Positions 12,683 through 24,600 are shown, numbered from the stretch's first letter. The stretch: DNA of 64,000 nt from Manihot esculenta (GCF_001659605.2 NC_035169.2:17050263-17114262), one strand, 5' to 3'. Numbers and translations are program-made. The notes: generated by a model from the letters alone, not told the origin.

Positions 12683-14631
12683 TAAAATTTTTTTAAAAAA
12701 AACAGAGCTCCAAGGAGATGATGTTGTGGTGCCTTTCCATACTTTGCCTCTAGAAAAGAAACTCAGGGGATGTAAGTGTTAGTAATATACCTACAGTCAA
12801 TTTATTGATTATAATTAAATATTATTATTTATATTTAAATATAATTTTATTAAAATAATTATTTATTTTTAAGTGTTAATTTAATTAAATTTCAAATAAA
12901 AATAAAATATATAAAACTATATTATTATGCAAATAAAATTATAATGTAATTATAATTGTTATATTTTAATTATATTTTAAATAATATTTTTAAATATTTT
13001 TAGTTTATATATTTCATAAGTTGAAATATGTGAGATATTTAAAATTAATATGTTTATTTTATAAATAAATATACTGAATTGATCCATCTGAAAAAATTCA
13101 TATGAAAAATAATTTTATATAAAAATTTTTATATTTTGATTATCTTACTTATTATAACTAAAATCATTATCAACACAATTTCTTTAAATTTGTCCATTAA
13201 ATAACCTCATTATTTAATGTTACTTTTAAAACTACCATTAAAAACGTAATCTTATAAATATATTATTTATAAAATATTAAAAAATAATTTAAAGTAATAT
13301 TTAACACGATTTAATTTAAAAATATCAAAAATAATAAAATATTTTTTAAAAATATTTTTTATCTAAATTATTCTTTTAGCTCTTAAACATAATACTAAAT
13401 TATAAAATATATTATTTATAAAATATTAAAAAATAATTTAAAATAATATTTAATATGATTTAATTTAAAAATATCAAAAATAATAAAAATATTTTAAAAA
13501 TATTTTTTTATTTAAATTATTATTTTAGCTCTTAAACATAATACTAATCAACTATATTTATTCTAAATTATACTAATATTTAGAATAAATTTTTAAAAAA
13601 TTAATAATATATGGATAAAGTTATGATTTGATTGTCTGACTTGATTAAATAGTGAAAACATATGATTCATCTAAAATTTATTAATAAATTTTTATTAATA
13701 AAATAAATAATTATAAAAAAATTATACACTTTTAATTTTAGTTTTATTGCAATTATAGTTTAAATTTTTAAATTATTATTAATGTATTATCAATTTTATT
13801 GACGTAGCGATATATCAAGCGATCTAATAATTTTATTAATTTTTAATGTTCCAAATAACAATAATATATAATTAAAATAATTTTAAAAAATTTAATTGAA
13901 AAAAATGATATAGAGTATAATTATAATAAAATAGAAAATATAAAATTTTTTTTGACAATTAACTCATAATTTAAAGGAGATATTAAAATTAAAGATGGGT
14001 GTTTGTTGGATGAGAAAAGAAAAAAAATATTTTTGTTAAGTATTTTCATTTTATTTTTTTTAGTAAAATTAAAATTAAAATTATTTATAATATTTTATTC
14101 ATTTCATAAAATTAATAGTTTTTATTTATAAAAATATAAATAAGCATAAAGTTTTAAAATTAAATTTTATCTAATGAAGTTTTAAATGACTTTAAGGGGT
14201 AAATGTTTAATTTTTTTTTTTTTAATTTGCCGCCTAACGTTATTAGGATTTTAAAAAGTTTAAGCGTTTATCTTAATGGGTTATTTTATTTAATCTATAG
14301 GGAGCTTAAAAGAGCCTTTTTGACTTCATTATAATATATTTCATATTTAATTTAAGTATTAATAATTTTTTATAAATAATTACAAAAAGATAAATTTAAT
14401 AAAATTTTGAATTGAAATTTTAGGTTTTGAAATATTAAGATTTTATGGCACAATATATATATGAAATTAATTAATAGAACAATTGACTGTAATATATTTT
14501 ACATAATTATTTAATATTGATTTTATTAAAAGACAAATTAACAGGTTTAGGTGATAAGATCTTGTTTCATACGTTAAGCTTGTCCTCTTCCTAAGAAATT
14601 TATTTTTTCAAGTAACGGAATTGGCTCCATG
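12683..14631. other. AT-rich intergenic DNA without genes
   Basis: Long A/T runs and stop codons in all frames. The only ordered structure seen is the tandem duplication at 13253-13548. The TTATG at its right edge (14632-14636) is one copy of the target duplication of the next Ty3 element. Confidence 0.6.
13253..13548. repeat. Tandem duplication, unit about 149 bp, two copies
   Basis: Two head-to-tail copies (about 13253-13399 and 13402-13548) sharing TATTATTTATAAAATATT at the start and GCTCTTAAACATAATACT at the end, with a few substitutions and one-base indels. Non-coding. Confidence 0.8.
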
Positions 14632-14636
14632 TTATG

Positions 14637-15086
14637 TGATACAGGACTATTTAGACTCCGTCAGCAGTTTTAACCAATATCGTTTGGTTAAGACAAAATA
14701 AGGGAAAAGATATGATAAAAGACTAAAAGTCTTACTGAAATTTCTTAAAAATTGAAAAGTGAGTTCCTAATAAATAAGGGAGGCTATTTATAATAAAAAT
14801 AAAATCCTAATATGCAAAATAATCCTAATCCTAATAGGAGTCTAAAATCCTAATAGCCAAGGGAAGCTATTTACAATAGAAATAAAATCCTAATATGCAA
14901 AAATAATCCTAATTCTAATAGGAGTCTAAAATCCTAATAGCCAAGAGAGGCTATTTACAATAGAAATAAAACTCTAATATGCAAAATTATAAAAATACCC
15001 AAAATATCCAAAAGTAATAATTAAAATATAAAAGTTAACCCTGGTCCAAGTCTGCCGTAAAATCCAAGACTAGTTGTCCCGTGTCA
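14637..15086 (-). repeat. 3' LTR of deleted Ty3 element
   Basis: 450 bp, TG...CA ends, same length as its partner at 16414-16863 and differing at scattered positions. It contains three degenerate tandem units of about 80 bp, each with AATCCTAATATGCAAAA and AATAGGAGTCTAAAATCC. On the - strand it follows the polypurine tract at 15087-15105. Confidence 0.93.
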
Positions 15087-15105
15087 TTCCCTTCCACTTG
15101 TAAAG
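15087..15105 (-). other. Polypurine tract of deleted Ty3 element
   Basis: Read on the - strand, AAGTGGAAGGGAA immediately precedes the 3' LTR. This is the usual plus-strand primer position. Confidence 0.75.
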
Positions 15106-16387
15106 AACTCGTCCTCGAGTTGTTATCAGCAGGGTAGTACTGAAATAGATCTGCCACATTAAACGTCTTGGAAATTTTCATTTCATGTGGGAGGTCAAGA
15201 GCATAGGCATTGTCATTGATCTTCTGAATGATTCAGAATAGACCAATCTTCTTGGCGTCAAGCTTTTTCTGTCCTCCACCACGCTCCTTGGGTAAATACA
15301 CCATAACTTGGTCACCGACATTGAAGGACTTGAAACGCCTATATTTATCAGCTGTAGCTTTATATTTGTCATCGGCTTCTGCAAGGTATTGTTGTACCTG
15401 TTTGAAAACATCCACGTGCTGCTTTGCCAAGTTGCTTGCTGCAATACTGTTGTAAGCAAATTCCACCTGGTCTTGGTGGATTTCACTCTCCTTTGGACTC
15501 ATCTTGTAATGAGGCAGATTCAGTAATTTTGATCCAGGAATGAGATCAATCTGATGTTGGATATCCCGCGGAGGTGGAAGCTTTGATGATTCCTCCACTA
15601 TTTTAGGAAACTCCTTCAACAGCTCTTTGACGGGTGGTGGTAAAGGTGGTGCATCCTCCATTTTACTTTTTTCTCTCACCAATAAAGCCAGTGTGCCCCC
15701 AGATTTCTCAACTGCGCCTGATAGCTTCTGCACTCCCGTAGAAATAGCAACAACATTCTTCTCTTCCACTTTAGAATATTTCGCAGAACCGGAAGGCAAG
15801 ATAGTAATCTTCTTTTGATTCCATGTGAACATGTATGAGTTCTCCTTCCCTTTATACAAAACATCAACATCGAACTGCCAAGGGCGACCTAGCAAAATTC
15901 CACAGCAATTCATATCCACAACATCACAATTAACAAGTTCAGTATAAGATTTACCTATCGAGATAGGCACGCTGCAGATTCTGTTGACCTCAATTGTCGG
16001 ACCTTCCTTAATTCATCCGACTTTGTATGGCGAAGGGTGCAGCTGTGTAGGCAACTGCAATTTCTCCACCAATTGCTTAGCTATCAAATTCTCACAACTG
16101 CAGCTATCTATGATTAGCCTGCAAATTGCCTCTCCTACTCGACACTTTGCCTGGAAAATCTTCCTCCTTTGCGTCTCATCCTCCTGTTTTGTTGAACATA
16201 AGATTTTCTTCACCACATAAGTGACCTCAGGATTGGAGGCCACACGATTAGGGACTGGCTGGGGGTGTGCGGCGGCGGCGGCGGGTTGGTGGATTCCCTG
16301 CTGTAGGGTCAATTGTCCGATCATCTCCCTCAATTCTGCCAAAGATGCCTCAATCGCAGCAAGTCGCGCCTCTTGGTTATCTACCAT
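15090..16387 (-). pseudogene. gag-protease / RT-integrase junction polyprotein of deleted Ty3 element
   Basis: ATG at 16387-16385. A short N-terminal helix (LAAIEASLAELREMIGQL) is followed by an Ala/Pro linker and a retropepsin-like section with LIIDSCSCENLIAKQLV and LLGRPWQFD. An acidic/proline linker leads to the start of RT (LPPPRDIQHQIDLIPGSKLL, near 15550-15500). The frame then passes directly into an integrase C-terminal stretch (QVEFAYNS, near 15460; DQVMVYLPKER, near 15310). Two in-frame stops are seen: TGA at 16013-16015 and TGA at 15233-15235. Coding-like sequence continues after the second to about 15090. The normal active-site context of this family (IDGGSC, seen at 20.3 kb) reads DSCSC here. 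Confidence 0.85.
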
Positions 16388-16398
16388 GGTCGAACTTT

Positions 16399-16410
16399 GC
16401 TCTGATACCA
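16399..16410 (-). other. Primer binding site (tRNA-iMet) of deleted Ty3 element
   Basis: TGGTATCAGAGC on the - strand, 3 nt from the LTR edge; standard plant initiator-Met primer site. Confidence 0.9.
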
Positions 16411-16413
16411 ATA

Positions 16414-16863
16414 TGATGTAGGACTATTTAGACTCCGTCAGGAGTTTTAACCAATATCGTTTGGCTAAGACGAAATAAGGGAAAAGATATGATAAAAGAC
16501 TAAAAGTCTTACTGAAATTTCTTAAAGATTGAAAAGTGAGTTCCTAATAGCCAAGGGAGGCTATTTATAATAGAAATAAAATCCTAATATGCAAAATAAT
16601 CCTAATTCTAATAGGAGTCTAAAATCCTAATAGCCAAAGGAGGCTATTTACAATAGAAATAAAATCCTAATATGCAAAAATAATCATAATTCTAATAGGA
16701 GTCTAAAATCCTAATAGCCAAGGGAGGCTATTTACAATAGAAATAAAACTCTAATATGCAAAATTATAAAAATACTCAAAATATTCAAAAATAATAATTA
16801 AAATATAAAAGTTAGTCCTGGTCTAAGTCTGCCGTAAAATCCAAGGCTAGTTGCCCCGTGTCA
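16414..16863 (-). repeat. 5' LTR of deleted Ty3 element
   Basis: 450 bp. It matches 14637-15086 along its full length and shares the same three internal ~80-bp repeats. It is followed by the second TTATG copy. Confidence 0.93.
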
Positions 16864-16868
16864 TTATG

Positions 16869-17825
16869 ATAATTCAATTAGTTATCGTGGATCAATTATA
16901 TACTTTTTCTTTTTTTTCTTTTAATAGGAATAAGTCGGACTAGTCAGTTATGATTTTCTATTGAAATTGACTTTTATTATTATTTTTTTTTTAAATCAAC
17001 TAAACCAATTAGTTCAGTTCTGATAATAAAAGTTATCGCATTAACAACTAATTACTTTAATTAGTTATTACTCTGTAATTAATGTTCCCCTAATCAATAA
17101 AAAAAATTTGAAAATGTTATACCTATTTTCACCAAATATTATTGATAGCATTACGTAATAACATTTTATTACTAATATTAACATATATAATTAAAATATG
17201 AAAAATAAATTATATATTGCCATTCTGTTGATCAAGTTAGGGAGATAAACAGATAGATTATTCATGAAAATCAGTCTATTCCAACTCAAATCCAATTAGC
17301 ATTATTAATAACCAATTCATTTCAAATCCAAATAAAATTTATCATAATTTATCGTTTTAAACTTAATTATTATTATTCTTATTCATTTAGTTTTTATCAA
17401 TTAATTGAAAAAAGCTTAATATTTGCATTCATCGTAATTTTGATTAATTTTTTAAAATTAAAATTAAAAGTAAGCATCTCAATTGTTGAAACCTTTAACC
17501 ATAATAAAATTTTTTTTCAGTAATAATTATGAATATTTAGTAACCGACATATTATTTAATCTAAAATAATATATATAAAATAATTAAGAATAATATTTTA
17601 ATTACTTCGGCTCATAAAAAATATTTTTTAATGTGAGAAATTATATAAAATTTACAAATAAATGTATAAATAATTTGTAAAATTAAATGAATACAAACAG
17701 ATTTACAAACAGACTTATAATTCATTTGCAAAATTAAATGACAAGCATATTAACAAAAAAAATTATAATCCATTTATAAAATTAAATGAAAACAGAAAGA
17801 TTTGCAAACAAATGAAGAAATTTAC
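16869..17825. other. AT-rich DNA without genes
   Basis: No open frame or recognised repeat. Short imperfect repeats of the type TTGCAAATTAAATG / TTATAAAATTAAATG occur around 17660-17800. Part may belong to the copia fragment that follows. Confidence 0.5.
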
Positions 17826-17829
17826 AGTG

Positions 17830-18565
17830 GAGTAGTATTTTCTGATGATCATACACAAAAATGTATAGCCTTATATATACAGGTAAGGAATCAATCTAGT
17901 GCCAAGAATAATGCAATAAATCATTTTGTTCTATGATAATGCTAAGCTCCCTATAATTAAATATATTGATTTCTACATGATTCCTATAATCAAGTGTATT
18001 GATTTGTACAAAATAAGAAAAATATCCTCCAATATTATCCCTCAAATTGGAGCACAAAGAGTGAAAATGCCCGACTTGCATAGCAATCGATGGAAACGGC
18101 TATGGCCTAGAGCTCATAAATATGTCTACTAACTAATACTGAGAGGAGATGGACTGATGTTGAAGAGTGTGAGATTGAATATGTTGATGTATAAAATGAC
18201 AGTTGATCTCAATGTGCTTTGTGTGCTCGTGAAAACTGGGGTTGGCAGCAATGTGAAGAATAGCACGATTATCACAACATAAAGGAATTGGGACGGTGAA
18301 GGGGATTCGCAAGTCTTGTAAGAGCTCTTTGAGCCAAACCATTTCATTTATGGTGGTAGCCATGGCATGATATTCTGCCTCAACGGAAGAACGAAAAATA
18401 ATAGTTTGCTTTATAAAGCGCCATGAAATAAGGGAATGCCCAAGGAAGATAATGTATTGGATAGTTGGCCGTTGTGTTGTTAGACAACTGGCCCAGTCAG
18501 CATCACAATATCCTTGGAGAGTCAGGGCACTATCAGAAGGGAAGAAAATGTATTGGTTGGGTGTG
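17830..18565 (-). pseudogene. Ty1/copia RNase H fragment plus part of its 3' LTR
   Basis: The frame from 18565 down to 18133 encodes the copia RNase H: GYCDADWASC, a SWRFIKQTII segment, SSVEAEYHAM, LCCDNRAILHIA and HTKHIEINCHFI. All the acidic landmarks (D, E, D) of the domain are visible. Downstream (about 18050-17830 on the - strand) the sequence looks like a copia LTR start: a purine stretch TTTGAGGG, then an AT-rich block with TATATATAAGG. RT and everything upstream are absent, because the fragment is cut by the insertion at 18566. Confidence 0.8.
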
Positions 18566-19373
18566 TGATGCAGAACCCTATGGCACAAGCCTCAAATCCA
18601 CACGCACAAATAGATATGGAATCCAAAGATTCGATAAACTCACCTCCTATGGCACCCCATACTTAGAGAAGCTGAAACACTAATGGTCAAAAGATTTAGA
18701 TGAGAATCCGACAAACGCCACAATGAATAGTTGATAAGTTAGCCAAGATTCTTGGTGCAATTGATGAAAGCAAATCCTTACTCTCACTTAATGCAATACA
18801 CGCCAAAGGTATGAAAAGAATTCTGAAAATTTTGATTAAAAGCTACCTCTTACAAGTGTTTCTTATCCTTATATAGTAAGGATAGAAAATAAAACTCTAA
18901 GACACTCTTCTGAGGCTTGGCCGAACCACACATAAGACCCAAGTCCAATCACACTCTAAAATAACACATCAAACACATAAGTATTAAAACATAAGCCCAA
19001 AACATGGCCCAACACTCTAAAACTTAAAAGATTAAATATGGCCAAAATACAAGCCCAAACAAAGCTAAAATAAAACAAGTGTTTAAATAATAAAACATAG
19101 CAAGCCCATCATAACAAAGCTGAATCTTCACAAAAGTCTTTCTTGATCTTCACTTTAGGCTTCCCTTTATATAGTTTTAGGCCATAGGTTTGATTAGGCT
19201 CCCTAAGCCTATGATTGTAAGTGTTGCACCAAATCTGCCCCATATAAGTTGAAGCACGCCCCAAATATATATGGATCATATGAATATGATTTTGAACTCC
19301 TTTTAGATCCATTTGAATGATATAAGTTTGCTCCACACCATTATTAAAAATTTGCGCTATTGGATCCGTATCA
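18566..19373 (-). repeat. 3' LTR of non-autonomous Ty3-like element
   Basis: 808 bp, starts TGATGCAGAACCC and ends GGATCCGTATCA. A purine tract (GAGGGAA on the - strand) follows at 19374-19380. Its first 330 bp match 23641-23969 and its last 480 bp match 20832-21306. The 5 bp to its left are GTGTG; the partner target duplication is lost. Confidence 0.88.
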
Positions 19374-19384
19374 TTCCCTCATTC

Positions 19385-20737
19385 TTTAGAAAAGATTCGT
19401 CCTCGAATCTTGCTGATATTTATATCAAGAAGGGAAGCTTTAGGAACCCATGTATCTTCAAAGACCTCCTCTTGAATAGGTGGAAATAGCATAAAACTTT
19501 CATCATGGATGTTTTCATCATGGATGTTTTCATCATGGATGTTTTCATCATGGATGCTTTCATCAACAACCTACACATCAAGAACAAATGAACTAGGTAT
19601 AAAAATATTAGTCATAGAAAGATCCTGTGGATGTGACCTATTATTCTCTATAACTTCCAAAGCAGTTTCATTCGCCTCCTCCACCTCATCAATCACGTGC
19701 TCCCCATGTCCACCATCATTCACAACTTCTTCTATAAGCTCATTGATGGAATTTTCAACAACAACTACATTAGATTCATACATTACAACTTTCTCTTCAA
19801 TTTCAATCTCTATGGAAGTTGAGATTGGAACTTTAGGCTCTTCTTTCTCCTTTTCTTTCTCCATCTTCCCTCCTTAAACTAGTCTTGATTATTTTCCAGT
19901 CTCTTTACCCTCAAACTCACTCTTTTCTCTCATTTTTTCTGCATAACTCAAGCTCTCACTCCCCTTTGTAGCCAAGGCCGAAGCCTCCCTCTCCCTCTCC
20001 AGCATCTTTATTTGATTAGCATATACCTCTTGAGGTGATAAAGGAGCGAGTATAACCTTCTGTCCTTCATGAGTAAAGGAGTACTTGTTATTGAACCCAT
20101 CATGTTGCACCTTTCTATCATATTTCCATGGCCTACCCAACGACATATGGCTTGCCTGTATAGGTACCACATCACACAAGTTCTCATCCTTGTACCTACC
20201 AATAGAAAATGGTATAACCACCTGGCGTGTAAACCTAATCTCACCACAATCATTCAACCATTGCAATCTCTATGGCTTAGGGTGTTTAATAAAAGCCAAG
20301 CCCAATTTCTTCACTATATACACATTAGCCACATTTGTGCAACTACCTCCATCAATAATGAGAGTACACACTTTTCCGTTAACCAAACACCTAGTGTGAA
20401 ATATATTTTTCCGTTGTTTTAGGCTTTCTTCCTTAACCTGCATATTCAGAGTATGCCTAGCAACAAGCATCTCACCGTATTAGGCAAGCAACACATTATC
20501 AACAAACACATCCGAATCATCACAGTCATTATTGCAATTAAGAGTTCTTTGAGGTATTCTTGTAGAAGTGGAAGCTTGTGAGACATTCAAATTCTCCATA
20601 GTTTCAATTGATCTCTCAAGAGTTTTATAAATCCTTTTAAACTCACAACTAACTGACTTTTTGAAGAGTTTATAATCACTAGCCATGTCCCATTCACTTT
20701 CATCATCACTATCCCCTACATTTTTATATTTACTCAT
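19385..20737 (-). pseudogene. gag/protease ORF, unit A (in-frame stops)
   Basis: One reading frame from ATG at 20737. It holds an N-terminal domain (MSKYKNVGDSDDESEWDMAS, FKRIYKTLERSIETMENL), a retropepsin core with LIIDGGSCTNVAN (near 20345), MSLGRPWKYDRKVQ (near 20130), then a long Glu/Val-rich acidic tail. Three in-frame stops lie near 20480, 20270 and 19889, with another in the tail. The acidic tail contains a four-fold 15-bp repeat (CATCATGGATGTTTT, about 19500-19565) encoding a His-Asp-Glu-rich run; unit B has one copy only. Same protein family as the element at 14637-16863. Confidence 0.82.
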
Positions 20738-21305
20738 CCTGCCTTAAATTAATAAAGAACAAAGAGAACTAGCAAATATGATGTTAGAAATAAAAGTACT
20801 CAAGTGTTTGCACTCTTACCACTCTTTTGCCCTAAGACACTCTTCTGAGGCTTGGCAAAACCACACAGAAGACCCAAACCCAATCACACTCTAAAATAAC
20901 ACATCAAACATATAAGTATTAAAATATAAGCCCAAAATATGGCCCAACACTCTAAAACTTAAAAGATAAAATATGGCCAGAATACAAGATCAAACAAAGC
21001 TAAAATAAAATAAGTATTTAAAAAATACAACATAGCAAGCCCATCATAATAAAGCTGAATCTTCACAAAAGGCTTTATTGATCTTCACTTTAGGTTTTTT
21101 TGTGTAGTTTTAGCCCATAGGTTTGATTAGGCTCCCTAAGCCTATGATTGCAAGTGTTGCACCAAATCTGCCCCATATAAGTTGAAGCACGCCCTAAATG
21201 TATATGGATCATATGAATATGACTTTGAACTCCTTTTAGATCCATTTGAATAAGATAAGTTTGCTCCACACTAAGGTTAGAAATTTGCCCTATTGGATCC
21301 GTATC

Positions 21306-22680
21306 ATTCCCTCAAATATTAGCAAGATTCGTCCTCGAATCTTGCTAATATTTATGTCAGGAAAGGAAGCTTTAGGAACCAATGCATCTTCAAAGACCTC
21401 CTCTTGAATAGGTGGAAATAGCATAAAACTTTCATCATGGATGTTTTCATCAACAACCTGCACATCAAGAACAAATGAAGTAGGCATAAAAAAATTATTC
21501 ATAGAAAGATCCTGTGGATGTGACCCATTTTCTTCTACAACTTCCAAAACAGCCTCATTCACCTCCTCCACCTTATCAATCATGTGTTTTCCATCTCCAC
21601 CATCATTTACAACCTCTTTTATAAGCTCATTGATCTCCACCTCATCAATCATGTGTTTCCCATGTCTACCATCATTCACAACCTCTTCTATAAGCTCATT
21701 GATGGGATTTTCAGTGACAACTATATTAACTTCATGCATTACAACTTCTTCTTCAATTTCAATCTCTATGGAAGTTGAGATTGAAACTTTAGCCTATTGT
21801 TTCTCCTTTTCTTTCTCTGTCTTCCCTCCTTGAACTAGACTTGATTCTTTTTTAGCCTTTTTACCCTCAAACTCACTCTTTTCTCTCATTTTTTTTGCAG
21901 AACTTAAGCTCTCACTCCCCTTTGTAGCCAAGGCCGAAGCCTCGCTCTCCCTTTCCAACATCTTTATTTGATCAGCATATACCTCTTGAGGTGATAAAGG
22001 AGCGAGTATAACCTTCTATCCTTCATGAGTGAAAGAGTACTTGTTATTGAACACATCATGTTGCACCTTTCTATCATATTGCCACGGCCTACCCAATAAT
22101 ATATGGCTTGCTTGCATAGGTACTACATCACATAAGATCTCATCCTTGTACCTACCAATAGAAAATGGTATAACCACCTAGCGTGTAACCCTAACCTCAC
22201 CACAATCGTTCAACCATTGCAATATGTATGGCTTAGGGTGTTTAATAGAAGTCAAGTCCAATTTCTCCACCATATACACACTAGCTACATTTGTGCAACT
22301 ACCTCCATCAATAATGAGAGTACACACTTTTCCACTAACCAAACATCTAGTGTGAATATGTTTTCCCGTTGTTCTAGGCTTTCTTCCTTAACCTGCATAT
22401 TCAGAGAACGCCTAGCAACAAGCATCTCACCATGTTTAGCAAGCAACACATTATCAACAAACACATTCGAATAATCACAATCATTATTGCAATTAAGAGT
22501 TCTTTGAGGTATTCTTGTAGAAGTGGAAGCTTGTGAGACATTCAAACTCTCCATAGTTTCAGTCAACCTCTCAAGAGTCTTATAAAACCTTCTAAACTCA
22601 CCACTGACTGACTTTTTGAAGAACTTATAATCACTAGCCATGTTCCATTCACTTTCATCATCACTATCACCACATTTTTA
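21306..22680 (-). pseudogene. gag/protease ORF, unit B (frameshifts)
   Basis: Second copy of the gag/protease block. Visible parts: MASDYKFFKKSVSGEF (22641), TLERLTETMESLNVSQAST, the LLMEV end where a frameshift replaces the protease active-site region near 22330, and the acidic tail from 21739 with an internal duplication of the ELIEEVVNDG...MIDEVE segment (two copies, against one in unit A). Frames differ between the 5' and 3' halves, so it is not translatable as one protein. Confidence 0.8.
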
Positions 22681-23625
22681 TTTTTACTTATCCTGCCTTA
22701 AATCAATAAAAAAACAAAGAGAACTAGCAAATATGGTGTTAGAAATAAAAGAACTCAAGTGTTTGCACTCTTACCACTCTTTTGCTGATTTTTCAATTGC
22801 ACTTCAGAAACTAAGGTCAACCAACCAACCACAAGGTGCATTTAATGAAACAAAGAAGAAAACCTAAAGAAAGAAGGAAACACGCAAAACTAGAAAGAAG
22901 ACACTGACAATTTGGAAAGTAACACAAGAACTAAGTTTTGTGCTACTTGAAAAATATCACCTATAGTATAGACACAAGCAAACAATACTCCAGCAATGTC
23001 AAGGAAGGAAAAACAAGCTTAAATCAAAAAAGAAAAACTTAGAATTCAAATAAAAATGAACCTGGACAAAAGTTTGAATTTAATTCACTTTGAAATAAAT
23101 TAAATATGGATCTATTTAAATCTACCCAAAAAGGCAAGTATCAAGACCCCACAAATAGAATTAAAAAAAAAAATTAATTTCACTCAGTTCAGCATCATGG
23201 ACGAAAATTCTGGCATTAAAAGAAGGATTTGACATCAAATCAATTTAGATGCAATTGCCTTAAATGTACACTTTAGGAAATAGGCAGAATTTCTTTTGTC
23301 TCCTAATGTGGATTCAACCCAATTCAAAATTCAAAATTCAAAATTGATTCCCATAAATTTTAGCCATCAATTGAGATAGATAAGGCAATATAGGTGAAAA
23401 AGAAAGTATATAACAATTTCGGCCAGATCAAGATAAATAAGGCAAAGGCGAATTTTTTTGTTTTTTTTATGGATTTTGAATTTTTCTTTCAAAAGAGATT
23501 ATGTGATGATTAATAATCAAGAAGGTGCAGTCATGGATATACAAGCTTTCACCGAAATCAACAAGGAAGAAAAGAAAAACTCAAAAACCCTAGATCTTAA
23601 GATAAATCAAAATTTACCTCACTTT

Positions 23626-23638
23626 GGCTCTAATACCA
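23626..23638 (-). other. Primer binding site of non-autonomous Ty3-like element
   Basis: TGGTATTAGAGCC on the - strand next to the LTR at 23641. It is one base away from the tRNA-iMet primer sequence. Confidence 0.75.
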
Positions 23639-23640
23639 AC

Positions 23641-23969
23641 TGACGCAGAATCCTATGGCACAAGCCTCAAACCTACACGCACAAGTAGATATGAAATCCA
23701 AAGATTCGATAAACCCACCTCCTATGGCACCCCACACTTAGAGAAGCTGAAACACTAATGATCGAAGGATTTAGATGAGAATCCGACAAACGCCACAACG
23801 AATAGTTGATAAGTTAGCCAAGATTCTTGGTGCAATTGATGAAAGCAAATTCTCACTCTCACTCAACACAATACACGCCAAAGGCATGAAAAGAATTTTG
23901 AAAATTTTGATTAAAAGCTACCTCTTACAAGTGTTTCTTATCCTTATATAGTAAGGATAGAAAATAAAA
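23641..23969 (-). repeat. Truncated 5' LTR of non-autonomous Ty3-like element
   Basis: Matches 18566-18894 closely (TGACGCAGAATCC start). The match ends in GATAGAAAATAAAA, after which copia RT sequence begins. Confidence 0.88.
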
Positions 23970-24600
23970 TATGTGATTATTTGCTTATATGTGGATGATA
24001 TGCTTACTTTTGATACAAGTTACGATATAGTTTGTAAATCAAAAGCTTTCATTGTCTCTAAATTTGATATGAAAGATGTGAGAGAGGCAAACGTAATTTT
24101 GGGAGTTAAAATCATAAGGAAGAATGATAGTCTAATGCTATCACAAGAGCATTATGTTGAGAAGCTTCTAAGGAAGTTTGAACATTTTAATGTCAAACCA
24201 GTGAGTAACTCTTATGATCCTAATTGTCAATTAAAGAAAATTAGAGGTGACTCTATTGCTCAATCTGAATATGAACAGATCATTGGGAGTCTGTTGCATT
24301 TAGTGAATTTTTCATCAACACCATCTGTATCAATGCGTTGTGATTGCTAAGTGGCAATAGTCATTATAAAGAATAAAACTTTCAATGGTAAGAATAGACA
24401 TATTCATCTGAGACATAATGTTGTTAAGCAGCTGCTGAAAGATGGAACTATTTCCATTGATTATGTGAAGTCAGAAGTGAATTTGGCCGATTCTCTGACT
24501 AAACCTTTAGGGAGAAAACTAATAGATGAAACATCGAGAGGAATGGGACTTGAGCCAATTTGAAATTAACAGTGATGGAAACCCAACCTTTATGATTGGA
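23970..24600 (+). pseudogene. Ty1/copia RT-RNase H relic with internal deletion
   Basis: Starts inside reverse transcriptase at the catalytic YVDD motif (ICLYVDDMLTF) and continues with KFDMKDVREANVILGVKI and the HYVEKLLRKF region. After a stop at 24348-24350 it resumes at the very end of RNase H (RHIHLRHNVVKQLL, SLTKPLGRKLIDETSRGMGL). Most of RNase H is missing, so a deletion of several hundred bp lies near 24345. Plus strand, unlike the flanking elements. Confidence 0.85.

Larger units (their letters stand above)
14637..16863 (-). mobile_element. Internally deleted Ty3/gypsy element with intact LTRs and TSD
   Basis: Two 450-bp LTRs (14637-15086 and 16414-16863) flank a 1.33-kb internal region. 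The 5-bp target duplication TTATG is perfect (14632-14636 and 16864-16868). Orientation is minus: the primer site next to the right LTR is complementary to tRNA-iMet (TGGTATCAGAGC) and a purine tract GTGGAAGGGAA abuts the left LTR. The internal ORF runs from gag through a protease-like part into the first residues of reverse transcriptase, then jumps straight to the integrase C-terminal part. The core of RT, RNase H and most of integrase are missing. It cannot be autonomous. Confidence 0.93.
18897..22785 (-). repeat. Head-to-tail duplication of LTR segment plus gag/protease (two units)
   Basis: Unit A 18897-20830 and unit B 20832-22785 align from CTAAGACACTCTTCTGAGG to CACTCTTACCACTCTTTTGC, with scattered substitutions. 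The junction at 20830/20832 joins the gag 5' end directly to mid-LTR. This is the signature of unequal recombination or template switching at a site inside the LTR. Confidence 0.88.
18566..23969 (-). mobile_element. Non-autonomous Ty3-like element (gag/protease only) with 1.9-kb tandem duplication
   Basis: Minus orientation. The 3' LTR is 18566-19373 (808 bp, TG...CA). A truncated 5' LTR is 23641-23969, with a primer site TGGTATTAGAGCC at 23638-23626. Between them the gag/protease block occurs twice, each copy preceded by about 480 bp of LTR: unit A 18897-20830 and unit B 20832-22785. No RT, RNase H or integrase is seen in either unit. The 5' LTR matches the 3' LTR from its first base until 23969, where it joins unrelated copia RT sequence. 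Confidence 0.85.

Noticed and set aside
15228..15526. Plus-strand frames over the deleted Ty3 element
   Set aside because: Shadows of the - strand polyprotein, which has recognisable protease, RT and integrase segments.
16399..16410. tRNA gene at the TGGTATCAGAGC sites (also 23.6, 41.6 and 56.3 kb)
   Set aside because: Only the 3' acceptor complement is present and each lies next to an LTR: primer binding sites, not tRNA genes.
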